Assembly (NCBI RefSeq): GCF_009734385.1
Contig: NZ_CP046452.1
Coordinates: 2,356,001-2,420,000, forward strand
Direction: 5' to 3'
DNA: 64,000 nt
Origin: Corynebacterium kalinowskii
GTDB lineage: Bacteria; Actinomycetota; Actinomycetes; Mycobacteriales; Mycobacteriaceae
In this document: one piece after another, positions 46,013 through 54,098 of the stretch
Layout of the letters: each line of letters starts with the position of its first letter
Position numbering within the stretch: the first letter of the stretch is position 1
Notes under the pieces: generated by a model
What the model was told of the DNA's origin: nothing
The model's database searches: none
The model's input: the letters and a program-made list of their open reading frames with translations, nothing else
Made by a program: the position numbers and the translations under genes

Positions 46013-46830
46013 CGAACCGCTACCGCGTTCTTAATCGAGCCGATGCCCTCGATAGAAATCTCGACCACGTCCCCATCCTGCAGGTAGACCTGTGGGTTTC
46101 GGGCGTGTCCCACGCCCTCCGGGGTGCCGGTGGCGATGACGTCGCCAGGCTGGAGCGTGTAGATGCGAGAGATGAACTCGATCAGATCAGCCGGGGTGAA
46201 GATGAGGTCGCCTGTTGAATCCTGTTGCATCACCGCGTCATTCACGCGAGTAGTGAGCAGGCCACCCGGCTTAAAGTCGGTGTCAATCCACGGGCCGAAT
46301 CCGGCAGTGTGCTCGAAGGACTTGCCCTGGTGCCACTGCTTGGTCTGGTTTTGGAAGTCACGCATCGTGAAGTCGTTGATGATGGTGTAGCCGGCAATCA
46401 CGCTGTCAGCGTCGGCAGCGGACACGTTACGTGCGGGAGCGCCGATCACCACGGCGAGCTCGCCCTCGAAGTCTGGTTTCGCAGCGGCAAAGGCAGGCAC
46501 GACCGACGTATCGTAAGGCCCGATCAACGCCTCCGGGTACTTGATAAACAAGGTCGGAACCTCGGGCTGCTCATGCCCCATCTCACGAATGTGCTTGGCG
46601 TAGTTCAGGCCGACGCAGATGATCTTGCCGGGGCGCGGGATGACCGGTGCCAAGTTCGCGGGATCGAATTCAATCGGCTCGGATTCGACATCCAGCAGGA
46701 TGGCGTACCAATTGGCGTCGGCAAGCAATGCTCCGACATCGGCGAATCCTTCGATGACGCGGGCACTGGTGGGGCCATCGACGAGGATGGCCTGGGTCTG
46801 CGAACCCGTGCGGAGCGTGGCGATGCGCAT
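46009..46830 (-). CDS. Fumarylacetoacetate hydrolase (FAH) family protein
   Basis: 273 residues. The FAH catalytic domain is complete: KIICVGLNYAKHIREMG, PTLFIKYPEALIGPYD, the metal-binding Glu in KPDFEGELAVVIG, NDFTMRDFQ, KSFEHTAGFGPWI and GDVIATGTPEGVG. Related enzymes hydrolyse or decarboxylate acylpyruvates, or isomerise products of aromatic degradation. No aromatic catabolic genes are nearby, so an oxaloacetate decarboxylase or acylpyruvase role is as likely. The start ATG at 46830 is directly behind the dnaB stop (1-base gap), suggesting read-through from dnaB. Confidence 0.92.
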   Translation of the reverse strand: MRIATLRTGSQTQAILVDGPTSARVIEGFADVGALLADANWYAILLDVESEPIEFDPANLAPVIPRPGKIICVGLNYAKHIREMGHEQPEVPTLFIKYPEALIGPYDTSVVPAFAAAKPDFEGELAVVIGAPARNVSAADADSVIAGYTIINDFTMRDFQNQTKQWHQGKSFEHTAGFGPWIDTDFKPGGLLTTRVNDAVMQQDSTGDLIFTPADLIEFISRIYTLQPGDVIATGTPEGVGHARNPQVYLQDGDVVEISIEGIGSIKNAVAVR

Positions 46831-46831
46831 G

Positions 46832-48325
46832 TTAACCCCTAGCTAGATCGACAAAACGAGAGTAATGCAGCTGGTGGGCAACCGCGATCGTATCGATCGG
46901 GCCACCACGGTGCTTAGCCAAAATGATATCGGCTTCGCCGGCGCGCTCGTCGTCTTTATCCTGGGAATCTGGTCGGTACAGCAGCATAACCATGTCGGCG
47001 TCCTGCTCCAGCGAGCCGGATTCACGCAGGTCGGCGATCTGGGGGCGCTTGTCCGTACGGGATTCCGGACCACGGTTGAGCTGGGAAATCGCGATGAGCG
47101 GCACGTCAAGTTCCTTGGCCAGCAGCTTCAGGGAACGCGAGAACTCCGAGACTTCCTGCTGGCGGGACTCCACACGCTTACCGGAGCTCATCAGCTGCAG
47201 GTAGTCCACCACGATCATCTGCAAGTCATACTTCTGCTTCAACTTGCGGGCCTTCGAGCGAATCTCCATCATGGTCAGGTTCGCGGAGTCATCAATGAAC
47301 AGCGGGGCCTGCTCGATCTGGCCAACGCGGTTAGCGAGCTTGGCCCACTGCTCCTCTGACATCCGGCCGGAACGCATATCCGTGAGTTTGATGTCCGTCT
47401 CCGCCGAAAGCATGCGCATCACGATCTCCGGCTTCGACATTTCCAGCGAGAAAATGACGGATGCCTTGTTGTGCTTGATGGAGCACGAGCGCATGAAGTC
47501 CAAGGCCAGGGTGGATTTACCCACACCAGGACGCGCGGCGATGATGATCATCTGGCCGCCATGCAGGCCGTTAGTGAGGTTATCCAGGTCGACGAAGCCA
47601 GTCGGCACGCCCTGGGCCAAGCCACCGTTCTCGGCGATCTGGCTGAGCTCGTCCATCGTCGGATCCAGGATGTCGGCCAGGATCGAGTAATCCTCCGTCG
47701 CTTGCTTCTTCGCGATGCCGAAGACCTCTTGCTGAGCGAGATCCAGGACCGTATCGAGTTCGGCGCCTTCGGTGCCTTCATAGCCGAGCTGGACGACGCG
47801 GGTTCCGGCGTCGACAAGCCTGCGCAAGATGGCCTTTTCAGCGACGATCTCCGCGTAGTAGCGGGCGTTCGCCGCGGTCGGGACACTGGAGACCAGGTCG
47901 TAGAGGTACGGCGCACCACCGATGCGTTCGAGGTCATTGTTGCGGTCCAGGCGACCGCGCACAACCAGCGCATCAACCTCAGTGCCCTCGGTAAATAGCT
48001 CGATGATCGCGGTGTAAATGACCTGGTGGCGAGGGTGGTAGAAGTCATCCGGCATGAGGATCTCCACCACGTCCTCGATAGCGTGCATCGACATGAGCAT
48101 CGCGCCGAGCACGCCCTTTTCCGAGTCGCTGTCGTGCGGTGGCTGCCGACCGAACTCGCGGCCCTCGGGGATGTCCTGGTTACGGGCCCGCTGAGCCCCA
48201 CGACGCTGCGGGCGCGCAAACGCCTGGCCCGGCAGATCATCGTAGGACACGTCTGCCGGCGCGTCCTGAGGCTCTGGTGGAAGGGGCACATCGGAATCGT
48301 CGAAGCTGGTGTTTGGCGTGGTCAC
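46832..48325 (-). CDS. dnaB: Replicative DNA helicase DnaB
   Basis: 497 residues. A Pro-rich variable N-terminal 60 residues precede the helical N-domain (DSEKGVLGAMLMSMHAIEDVVEILMPDDFYHPRHQVIYTAI). The RecA-like helicase domain has Walker A IIAARPGVGKSTLALD, Walker B MIVVDYLQLMSS and the arginine/DNA-binding segment ISQLNRGPESRTDKRPQIADLRESGSLEQDADMVMLLYRPD. No intein is present, unlike in many mycobacterial DnaB genes. It unwinds DNA at the fork as a hexamer. In relatives the gene follows rplI; here a TetR/GH13 pair and a DnaA-box region lie between the two. Confidence 0.96.
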   Translation of the reverse strand: MTTPNTSFDDSDVPLPPEPQDAPADVSYDDLPGQAFARPQRRGAQRARNQDIPEGREFGRQPPHDSDSEKGVLGAMLMSMHAIEDVVEILMPDDFYHPRHQVIYTAIIELFTEGTEVDALVVRGRLDRNNDLERIGGAPYLYDLVSSVPTAANARYYAEIVAEKAILRRLVDAGTRVVQLGYEGTEGAELDTVLDLAQQEVFGIAKKQATEDYSILADILDPTMDELSQIAENGGLAQGVPTGFVDLDNLTNGLHGGQMIIIAARPGVGKSTLALDFMRSCSIKHNKASVIFSLEMSKPEIVMRMLSAETDIKLTDMRSGRMSEEQWAKLANRVGQIEQAPLFIDDSANLTMMEIRSKARKLKQKYDLQMIVVDYLQLMSSGKRVESRQQEVSEFSRSLKLLAKELDVPLIAISQLNRGPESRTDKRPQIADLRESGSLEQDADMVMLLYRPDSQDKDDERAGEADIILAKHRGGPIDTIAVAHQLHYSRFVDLARG

Positions 48326-48380
48326 TAGGCCCCCTGGTACTCGTCTTGGCTCGTGGATCTCTGGCTCATCTTATCCCTAG

Positions 48381-48971
48381 TTAGCGTCGGTCCCAATCGC
48401 CCAGCGCGCCTTCCAATCCGCCCAGCACGGCCTCAATGACGGGGTACTTTTCATCCGGCTGACAGCCACGCTGCACCCATGCGCGGGTTGCCGATTGCAG
48501 CAGTCCCTGGAAGGACTGGATGGCAAAGAAATCGCGTGAACTCTCGTTGGGTTGAACGATAGTGCGAAGTTTGACGGCGAAGGTGCGTTCATCTAGGCGG
48601 CGCACTTCATTCGAGCGGGCATCGTCGTGCCCGTAAAGCAGATGGCCGACCTCGTACGGACGCTTGAGGTCAGCGATGAAATCGAGGTAGGACTCGATGA
48701 GCGCACCGACGCGATCGCGTTTGATCGTTTTTCCTTCGAGGTAGTCGTTTTGGCGCTGCCGAAGGATACGGAAGTTTTCCTCCAGCACCGCGGCGAAGAG
48801 TCCGGTCTTAGACTCGAAGTACTTGTGGACAAGCGCCACAGACACTCCCGCATCTTTGGCCACCTGGGCAACCGAAACATTGGCATAGGAATCGCTGGCG
48901 AATGCTTGCTTGGCGGTGGCCAGGATTTGGGCTGTGCGTTCGGCGGGGTTCATGCGAGTGCGCTGAGACAT
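48381..48971 (-). CDS. TetR-family transcriptional regulator of the GH13 gene
   Basis: 196 residues. The HTH reads RTAQILATAKQAFASDSYANVSVAQVAKDAGVSVALVHKYFESKTGLFAAVLEE. The C-terminal domain (EALLGG-type end: YPVIEAVLGGLEGALGDWDRR) is helical. The start at 48971 is 32 bases from a perfect CTCACTAA/TTAGTGAG palindrome shared with the divergent glycoside hydrolase gene. It very probably represses that gene and itself. The inducing ligand is not evident. Confidence 0.9.
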   Translation of the reverse strand: MSQRTRMNPAERTAQILATAKQAFASDSYANVSVAQVAKDAGVSVALVHKYFESKTGLFAAVLEENFRILRQRQNDYLEGKTIKRDRVGALIESYLDFIADLKRPYEVGHLLYGHDDARSNEVRRLDERTFAVKLRTIVQPNESSRDFFAIQSFQGLLQSATRAWVQRGCQPDEKYPVIEAVLGGLEGALGDWDRR

Positions 48972-49003
48972 ATTGACAGCATAGCTGCAGTTAGTGCAAG
49001 ATA

Positions 49004-49022
49004 CTCACTAAGAGTTAGTGAG
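49004..49022. promoter_or_regulatory. TetR operator: perfect 8-bp palindrome
   Basis: CTCACTAA-GAG-TTAGTGAG lies midway between the divergent TetR and GH13 genes. A TATACT -10 box for the GH13 gene is at 49027-49032, so a bound repressor would block its promoter. An extra TTAGTG half-site is at 48991. Confidence 0.8.
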
Positions 49023-49049
49023 CAACATATACTAAGCAAGGATTCCTAC

Positions 49050-50207
49050 ATGACACACTGGTCAGAGCATACAATTTGGTGGCACGTCTACCCCCTCGGA
49101 TTCTGCGGTGCACCCGTGCGCCCAACCGAAGAGGAGCGTGCGCTCACGCCACGACTGCGTCACATTACTGCCAACCTGGACTATCTCATAGAGCTCGGTT
49201 GCAACGGCTTAGCCTTGGGGCCAATTTTCACTTCAGCCACACACGGCTACGACACCCTTGATTATTTCGACATCGACCCCCGGCTGGGCTGCATGGATGA
49301 TTTCCGCGAGCTGGTCCGCGAGTGCCAGACCCGTGGTATCCGCATCATGCTTGACGGGGTTTTCAATCACGTCGGCCGAAATAGCAAGTACGAGCACCTT
49401 GTTGCGCAGAACTCCGTGTTCGAGGGACACGGCGACCTGCTTACGCTGGATCACGCTAACCCAGCCACCGCGGATCTTGTCACCGACGTGATGAACTTCT
49501 GGCTGAGCGAAGGCACTGATGCTTGGCGCCTCGATGCCGCCTACTCCGTACCCATTCCCTTCTGGGAACAGGTCGCACCTCGCGTATACGCAGCTCATCC
49601 CGATGCGTGGATCATGGGTGAGGTTATCCACGGCGACTACGCCGGTTACGCCCAGCCGATCAACTCGGTCACCCAGTACGAACTGTGGAAGTCGATCTGG
49701 TCCAGCCTGAACGACGAGAACTTCTTCGAACTCGACTGGAACCTCAAGCGCCACAACGAGCTCCTGGCCGACTTCCTCCCCTACACGTTCGTCGGCAACC
49801 ACGATGTCACCCGCATCGCAACGAAGGTCGGTCTGCCGAAGGCCGCGCTAGCGCTAACTATCTTGCTCACCACAGCCGGGGTGCCAGCCATTTACTACGG
49901 CGACGAGCTCGGCTACGAGGGTCTCAAGGAAGACAAGCTCGGCGGGGACGACGCCGTGCGCCCGTTCTTTAAGCCGGGGAGTTCGCCGATGCTCGAGCTG
50001 CACCAGCGCCTCATCGCTTTTCGACGCCGTCACCCTTGGCTCACTCACGCTACGACCGAAACCATCGAGATCACAAACACGCATTTGCACTACCGCAGCA
50101 AGGGGCCGGAATCACAGTCCATTGACGTGGTGCTCGACCTTGGTGATCGCCCACAGGCACGGATTTCCTCCGAGAATGAGGATGAGATTTTCGTCTCCCT
50201 CACATAG
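49050..50207 (+). CDS. GH13 family alpha-amylase-like glycoside hydrolase
   Basis: 385 residues, short for the family. The GH13 regions are visible: GIRIMLDGVFNHVGRNS (region I), GTDAWRLDAAYSVP with the nucleophile Asp, AWIMGEVIHGDYAGY with the acid/base Glu, and YTFVGNHDVTRIATKVG with the third Asp. The N-terminus MTHWSEHTIWWHVYPLGFCGAP starts the barrel directly without extra domains, and the C-terminal beta domain is small. No signal peptide, so it is cytoplasmic. It probably acts on alpha-glucosides such as maltooligosaccharides or trehalose-related sugars. AAGGATT lies 5-11 bases ahead of the ATG. TetR-controlled. Confidence 0.9.
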   Translation: MTHWSEHTIWWHVYPLGFCGAPVRPTEEERALTPRLRHITANLDYLIELGCNGLALGPIFTSATHGYDTLDYFDIDPRLGCMDDFRELVRECQTRGIRIMLDGVFNHVGRNSKYEHLVAQNSVFEGHGDLLTLDHANPATADLVTDVMNFWLSEGTDAWRLDAAYSVPIPFWEQVAPRVYAAHPDAWIMGEVIHGDYAGYAQPINSVTQYELWKSIWSSLNDENFFELDWNLKRHNELLADFLPYTFVGNHDVTRIATKVGLPKAALALTILLTTAGVPAIYYGDELGYEGLKEDKLGGDDAVRPFFKPGSSPMLELHQRLIAFRRRHPWLTHATTETIEITNTHLHYRSKGPESQSIDVVLDLGDRPQARISSENEDEIFVSLT

Positions 50208-50451
50208 TTATCCACAGGCAGTTGTGGACAACTATGTGAATGGAATGTGGACTATCCACATTCCTGCAGGTAGGCGCGAGTCATCCTCTCCCCCTACAAC
50301 TACGGCAGCGTTTCCGCAGCTCAGAACGCATATTCTCTCGATTGCTTTCGAACACGCCGGGGTGACCTGGGAGTTTGACAACGGATGAATTCTTATGAAA
50401 CGAAGGTTTCCTCCACCAGTTTTATCCCCAGTCTCGGTGCAGTTATCCACA
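50208..50451. promoter_or_regulatory. Cluster of DnaA boxes in the GH13-rplI intergenic region
   Basis: Exact DnaA boxes: TTATCCACA at 50208-50216 and 50443-50451 (plus), and TTGTCCACA at 50223-50231 (minus). Near matches: CTATCCACA at 50252-50260, TAGTCCACA at 50246-50254 (minus) and TTATCCCCA at 50422-50430. The two central near matches lie inside a perfect AATGTGGA-CTA-TCCACATT palindrome (50244-50262). The rest of the 410-base gap 50208-50617 has no convincing gene. This could be a DnaA-titrating or regulatory locus; dnaA and dnaN are not in this window. Confidence 0.7.
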
Positions 50452-50524
50452 ACCCTCAACTTGAGCTTGAACGGTGTCCGATTCATGTTTGCTGTGCTCT
50501 GGGAGAACTGCTCTAAAAACACTG

Positions 50525-50560
50525 AAGCGGGCCCATTCCGCAAAGGAATGAAACCCGCTT
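50525..50560 (-). terminator. Intrinsic terminator of the rpsF-ssb-rplI operon
   Basis: On the minus strand AAGCGGG pairs with CCCGCTT outside an inner CATTCC/GGAATG stem, and TTTTT follows 6 bases later. Confidence 0.85.
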
Positions 50561-50617
50561 GAGTGCGCTGTTGTCGTTGGGCTATGAAATTAGCCGCCGT
50601 TGCATTAGTTGCCTAGA

Positions 50618-51070
50618 TTAGGCAGCAACGACCTTAAAGTTGATCTTGCCGGTGATGTCGTCGTGAAGCTGCACGGTGACCTGGTAAGAACCGAGAGCCT
50701 TGATGTGGCCCTTTGGCAGGTCGATGTTGTGCTTTACGAGAGACGGGCCGCCTGCAGCCTTGACTGCATCGACGATGTCCTGGGTGGACACAGAACCGAA
50801 GAGCTTGCCAGTGTCCGCAGTGCGGACCTTGACCTCGACACCCTCAAGGTTGTCGAGCTGGGTGCGGACCTCGCGAGCGTGGTCGATGTCGCGAATTGCG
50901 CGTTCCTGCTGAGCGCGCTTAATGCCCTCAACCTGCTTCTCAGCACCGCGGGTGGCAACAATTGCCAGGCCGCGTGGAAGCAGGTAGTTACGTCCGTAGC
51001 CGTCCTTGACCTCTACGATGTCGCCTGCGACACCGAGCTTGTCAACGTCGGCGGTGAGGATCAGCTTCAT
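50618..51070 (-). CDS. rplI: 50S ribosomal protein L9
   Basis: 150 residues, normal length. MKLILTADVDKLGVAGDIVEVKDGYGRNYLLPRGLAI is the conserved N-terminal rRNA-binding domain with the Gly-rich loop. The central helix and the C-terminal domain (GKLFGSVSTQDIVDAV, HIKALGSYQVTVQLHDDI) follow. It is the last gene of the rpsF-ssb-rplI operon. The rpsR gene that lies between ssb and rplI in many bacteria, mycobacteria included, is missing. Confidence 0.97.
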   Translation of the reverse strand: MKLILTADVDKLGVAGDIVEVKDGYGRNYLLPRGLAIVATRGAEKQVEGIKRAQQERAIRDIDHAREVRTQLDNLEGVEVKVRTADTGKLFGSVSTQDIVDAVKAAGGPSLVKHNIDLPKGHIKALGSYQVTVQLHDDITGKINFKVVAA

Positions 51071-51136
51071 GATCCCTGCCTTTCAAAGTTTCTTTGTGTG
51101 AAATTCAGTAGTTATCTGGGGTGAACCATTCCGTGT

Positions 51137-51757
51137 TTAAAACGGTGGTTCGTCGTCTGCTCCACCGAATCCACCTGCAGGCGGCGCGCTGTTCCATGGG
51201 TCGTTGTCCGGCACTGGCTGGGCGCTTTGGTTTCCACTGAAACCGCCCTGCTGTCCACCGAAGCCACCCTGGCTGCGCTGCTGTGGCTGTCCGCCCTGAG
51301 GGGCCTGACCGCCGAAGCTGCCACCCTGACCTTGAGCTGCCTGAGGCTGCCCGCTAAACCCGGCACCGCCGCCGTAGTTACCAGAACCACCAGAAGTGGT
51401 GCGGTTAACCTGTGCGGTGGCGTACTTGAGGGATGGGCCGACTTCGTCGACTTCCAGTTCAAACACGGTACGCTTTTCGCCCTCGCGGGTTTCATAAGAA
51501 CGCTGCTTGAGTCGACCCTGGACGATGACTCGCATGCCCTTGGTCAGAGTTTCAGCGACGTTCTCAGCTGCCTGGCGCCACACGTTGCATGCAAGGAACA
51601 GGGCCTCACCATCAACCCACTGGTTCGAGTTTCGATCGAACGTGCGTGGGGTACTTGCGATACGGAAGTTCGCAACCGCTGCGCCCGAAGGGGTGAAGCG
51701 GAGTTCTGGGTCGGCAACGAGGTTGCCCACCACGGTGATGACGGTATCTCCGGCCAT
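51137..51757 (-). CDS. ssb: Single-stranded DNA-binding protein
   Basis: 206 residues. The OB fold starts [35 protein letters not shown] and includes [49 protein letters not shown] long Gly/Gln-rich disordered tail follows and ends in the acidic tip DDEPPF, which recruits replication and repair proteins. The tail is longer than in E. coli but normal for actinobacteria. Second gene of the rpsF operon; binds ssDNA as a tetramer. Confidence 0.97.
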   Translation of the reverse strand: MAGDTVITVVGNLVADPELRFTPSGAAVANFRIASTPRTFDRNSNQWVDGEALFLACNVWRQAAENVAETLTKGMRVIVQGRLKQRSYETREGEKRTVFELEVDEVGPSLKYATAQVNRTTSGGSGNYGGGAGFSGQPQAAQGQGGSFGGQAPQGGQPQQRSQGGFGGQQGGFSGNQSAQPVPDNDPWNSAPPAGGFGGADDEPPF

Positions 51758-51823
51758 GGCCTTGCCTTTCTGCGTGTGACTTGTTTAGGTCTGTGGATTC
51801 TTAGTGTATGCGTATTACGCCAA

Positions 51824-52111
51824 TTAGGCGTCTACGCGCAGAACCTTGGTACGCAGAATGTCGTCGCTGAGGTTCAGCAGACGATCAAGTTCGAGTACGG
51901 TTGCGGACTCGCACTTGAGATCGATGACGGCGTAGATGCCCTCATCCTTCTTGTTGATTGGGTAAGCAAGACGGCGCTTACCCCAGATGTTTACCTTTTC
52001 CACGGTGCCGTTTTCCTTGCGGACGACTTCGAGGAACTTATCCAGGGACGGGGCTACGGTGCGCTCATCCTGAGATGGATCAAGAATGATCATGAGTTCG
52101 TATTGACGCAC
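51824..52111 (-). CDS. rpsF: 30S ribosomal protein S6
   Basis: 95 residues from (M)[18 protein letters not shown]. The GTG at 52111 was chosen because AGGAGG lies 11 bases upstream and the family start is MRQYELM; an upstream GTG at 52123 overlaps the ribosome site. Conserved [23 protein letters not shown] and LRTKVLRVD are present. S6 binds the 16S central domain, normally with S18, whose gene is absent here. First gene of the operon with ssb and rplI. Confidence 0.95.
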   Translation of the reverse strand: MRQYELMIILDPSQDERTVAPSLDKFLEVVRKENGTVEKVNIWGKRRLAYPINKKDEGIYAVIDLKCESATVLELDRLLNLSDDILRTKVLRVDA

Positions 52112-52219
52112 GGACCTCATCACCTCCTATGGTCTAGTAATTTGAATCGGCCACACCCATTGGTAGGCATGGCAGGAGGGTCGTTGCGTCAGCAACCTAT
52201 CCAAGATAGCGCACGCAGG

Positions 52220-52414
52220 CTACCTAATCCAAGTCGTTCCCCAGCCGATGGCCTGCGACACCGGCAGGATCGTCAGGAATAGGAACGCGAACGCGACCAG
52301 CGTCCACACCAGCTTCAGCGACTTTTTGTACATGAAGCAAGCAAACGCGCTCATCATAAACAAGAATCCAATGAAGATTTCGCCAACCATGACGAACATT
52401 TCAGCGTTAGACAT
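52220..52414 (-). CDS. Small membrane protein (64 aa) between GT87 and rpsF
   Basis: MSNAEMFVMVGEIFIGFLFM begins a two-span protein (about 6-30 and 38-58) with a basic loop MYKKSLKL between them. The start overlaps the end of the GT87 gene by 8 bases, so it is translationally coupled. In mycobacteria a short gene is also found between the GT87 gene (Rv0051) and rpsF, though I cannot confirm homology. Its function is unknown. A longer frame to 52444 lacks support. Confidence 0.8.
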   Translation of the reverse strand: MSNAEMFVMVGEIFIGFLFMMSAFACFMYKKSLKLVWTLVAFAFLFLTILPVSQAIGWGTTWIR

Positions 52415-53990
52415 GTGCTTCCTCCGCACGCTTATCGACGCCATCAGTTTCGCTCACCTGTGGCGTCGCCAAGCGCGTGCTTGATTGAAATGGGCCAGCC
52501 AGCAGATCTCGGCCGGCATGGGCTGCAGCTACCTTATCCGACCGGTACCCGAGGATCGTGAGGATGATGAGGACGCAGATGGCGACAACGAAGCCATCGC
52601 GCACCAACACCACCAAGTTGAGGAGCTCGCCCGGCGCGCCGAGCTTCTCCTCGCCCATCATGTGCCAGGTAAGGATCGGCCAGACCAGAACCTCCGAGAC
52701 CATCCAGCTGAGCAGGAGACGCCACTGTGGCAGAGCCAGCACAGCCAGCGGAACCAGCCACAATGAGTACTGCGGACTCCACACTTTATTGAATAGCAGG
52801 AAGGACGCGACGATCAGGAATGCCAACTGCGCGACTCGTGGTGCCTGCGGCGCTCGAAGGCCAATCCACAAGATGCCGAGACAGGACAGGCCGAAAAGCG
52901 CCAGGCTGATGGCATTGAGTTGCTCTGGGGTCCAATTGGTCAATCCCATGCGTTGGGTGACCGCGTAGAGGGTGGTCCACTCGGCGCCACGCTCCTGGTT
53001 GAGGCGGAAGAATTCGCGCCAGGCATCCGGGTACTTGAGCGCAATCGGTAGGTTCACAGCGGCCCAGGTGAGTGCGGCAACGCCCGCCACCTTGAGCCAC
53101 GGCGCGATTGTGCGGCCGCGAATAGCCAGCACCAGATAGGCGCCCAGCAGATAGAGTGGCCAGAGCTTGAACGCTATGCCCAGGCCGATCCAAACCCCGG
53201 CGCGCACCAATTGGGTGCGGCGCACCGAATGCATCGCAGCGATCGTGCACAGGGCAGGGACGATGTCCCAGTTTGAAAAGGCGTGCACTGCCACGATCGG
53301 GCTCGCCGCGACGAGTACGGTGTCCCACACGCGGTTGCCGGCCAAGTCGGCCACCAACCGAACCATGTAAGTCCAGCAGGCTGCTAATGCCAACGCAGTG
53401 ACCATAAAGTAGACGGTCACCTGGGGAATCGTGTGTCCCGGGAACAGATCCACCACCTTGTACAACGCGTTAGCAATCAACGCGCAGATCCACTGGAAGA
53501 TTCCGCTGAGTACCGGGTACTCCATGTAGCGGGTGATTCCGCCTTCCTGCCAGGAGTGGGCATAAGGGAAGGTGCCATTTTGGTAGTCATAGACCCCGTA
53601 CAGCGGAACGATGTCGTTGTAGCAGGCGGAGGTGAACTGGCGGTTGCCTGACCAATCCAGTCCCACGCCCGAATCGCCACGCTTACCCATGAGGCAGTTG
53701 GTCTTGCTGAGGAAGCCAAATGCCAGGAATACCAAGGAAGTCAGGGTGAACACCCGGACTGGAGTCCACCAGCGTTGGGTACCCACCGCTGAGTGACGTC
53801 CGAGGGGACCACCGAGAAATTCGATGAAGCCTTGAGCTATCGGCTCAGTCAGCGCCGGACTAACTCGGCCCGACACGGATGCCTCGGCCTGAGGTGACAC
53901 CGGGCGCGTGGTGATCTGGTGCTTCACCTTTCGGGTGGTCTCGTCCACTGACCTAGGCTCCTTCAGTGATCTTTGGGGGAGATTATTCAT
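52407..53990 (-). CDS. GT87-family polyprenol-dependent mannosyltransferase-like membrane protein
   Basis: 527 residues. A hydrophilic N-terminal 75 residues is followed by about 10-12 spans and long extracytoplasmic loops. Family features of DUF2029/GT87 are FGFLSKTNCLM, YMEYPVLSGIFQWI, FSNWDIVPALCTIAAM with the acidic catalytic-type Asp, and the late FNKVWSPQYSLWLVPLAVLALP. Members of this group use polyprenyl-phosphate sugars to elongate lipoarabinomannan or lipomannan in the envelope. In actinobacteria this gene sits between ponA and rpsF, as here. It is the middle of a ponA-GT87-small protein set on the minus strand, with 108 bases to the ponA stop. Confidence 0.88.
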   Translation of the reverse strand: MNNLPQRSLKEPRSVDETTRKVKHQITTRPVSPQAEASVSGRVSPALTEPIAQGFIEFLGGPLGRHSAVGTQRWWTPVRVFTLTSLVFLAFGFLSKTNCLMGKRGDSGVGLDWSGNRQFTSACYNDIVPLYGVYDYQNGTFPYAHSWQEGGITRYMEYPVLSGIFQWICALIANALYKVVDLFPGHTIPQVTVYFMVTALALAACWTYMVRLVADLAGNRVWDTVLVAASPIVAVHAFSNWDIVPALCTIAAMHSVRRTQLVRAGVWIGLGIAFKLWPLYLLGAYLVLAIRGRTIAPWLKVAGVAALTWAAVNLPIALKYPDAWREFFRLNQERGAEWTTLYAVTQRMGLTNWTPEQLNAISLALFGLSCLGILWIGLRAPQAPRVAQLAFLIVASFLLFNKVWSPQYSLWLVPLAVLALPQWRLLLSWMVSEVLVWPILTWHMMGEEKLGAPGELLNLVVLVRDGFVVAICVLIILTILGYRSDKVAAAHAGRDLLAGPFQSSTRLATPQVSETDGVDKRAEEAHV

Positions 53991-54058
53991 GCTTTCTAGT
54001 ACTTTATCCCCTCAGGTGCGGGTCGGCGCAGAAACTGGTCGGTGCAGAGAAAACAGAA

Positions 54059-54089
54059 AACCACCCCTGCAATTTCTGCAGGGGTGGTT
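54059..54089 (-). terminator. Intrinsic terminator after ponA
   Basis: On the minus strand AACCACCCCTGCA pairs perfectly with TGCAGGGGTGGTT and TTTTC follows. It separates ponA from the GT87 gene, which therefore probably has its own promoter. Confidence 0.9.
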
Positions 54090-54098
54090 CTGGGCGTC

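Noticed and set aside
50122..50388. 88-codon frame across the DnaA-box region
   Set aside because: It overlaps the end of the GH13 gene, has no ribosome site, and the intergenic part is explained by repeated DnaA boxes.
50208..50617. Chromosomal origin oriC
   Set aside because: DnaA boxes are present, but the AT-rich unwinding region and dnaA/dnaN neighbours are absent.
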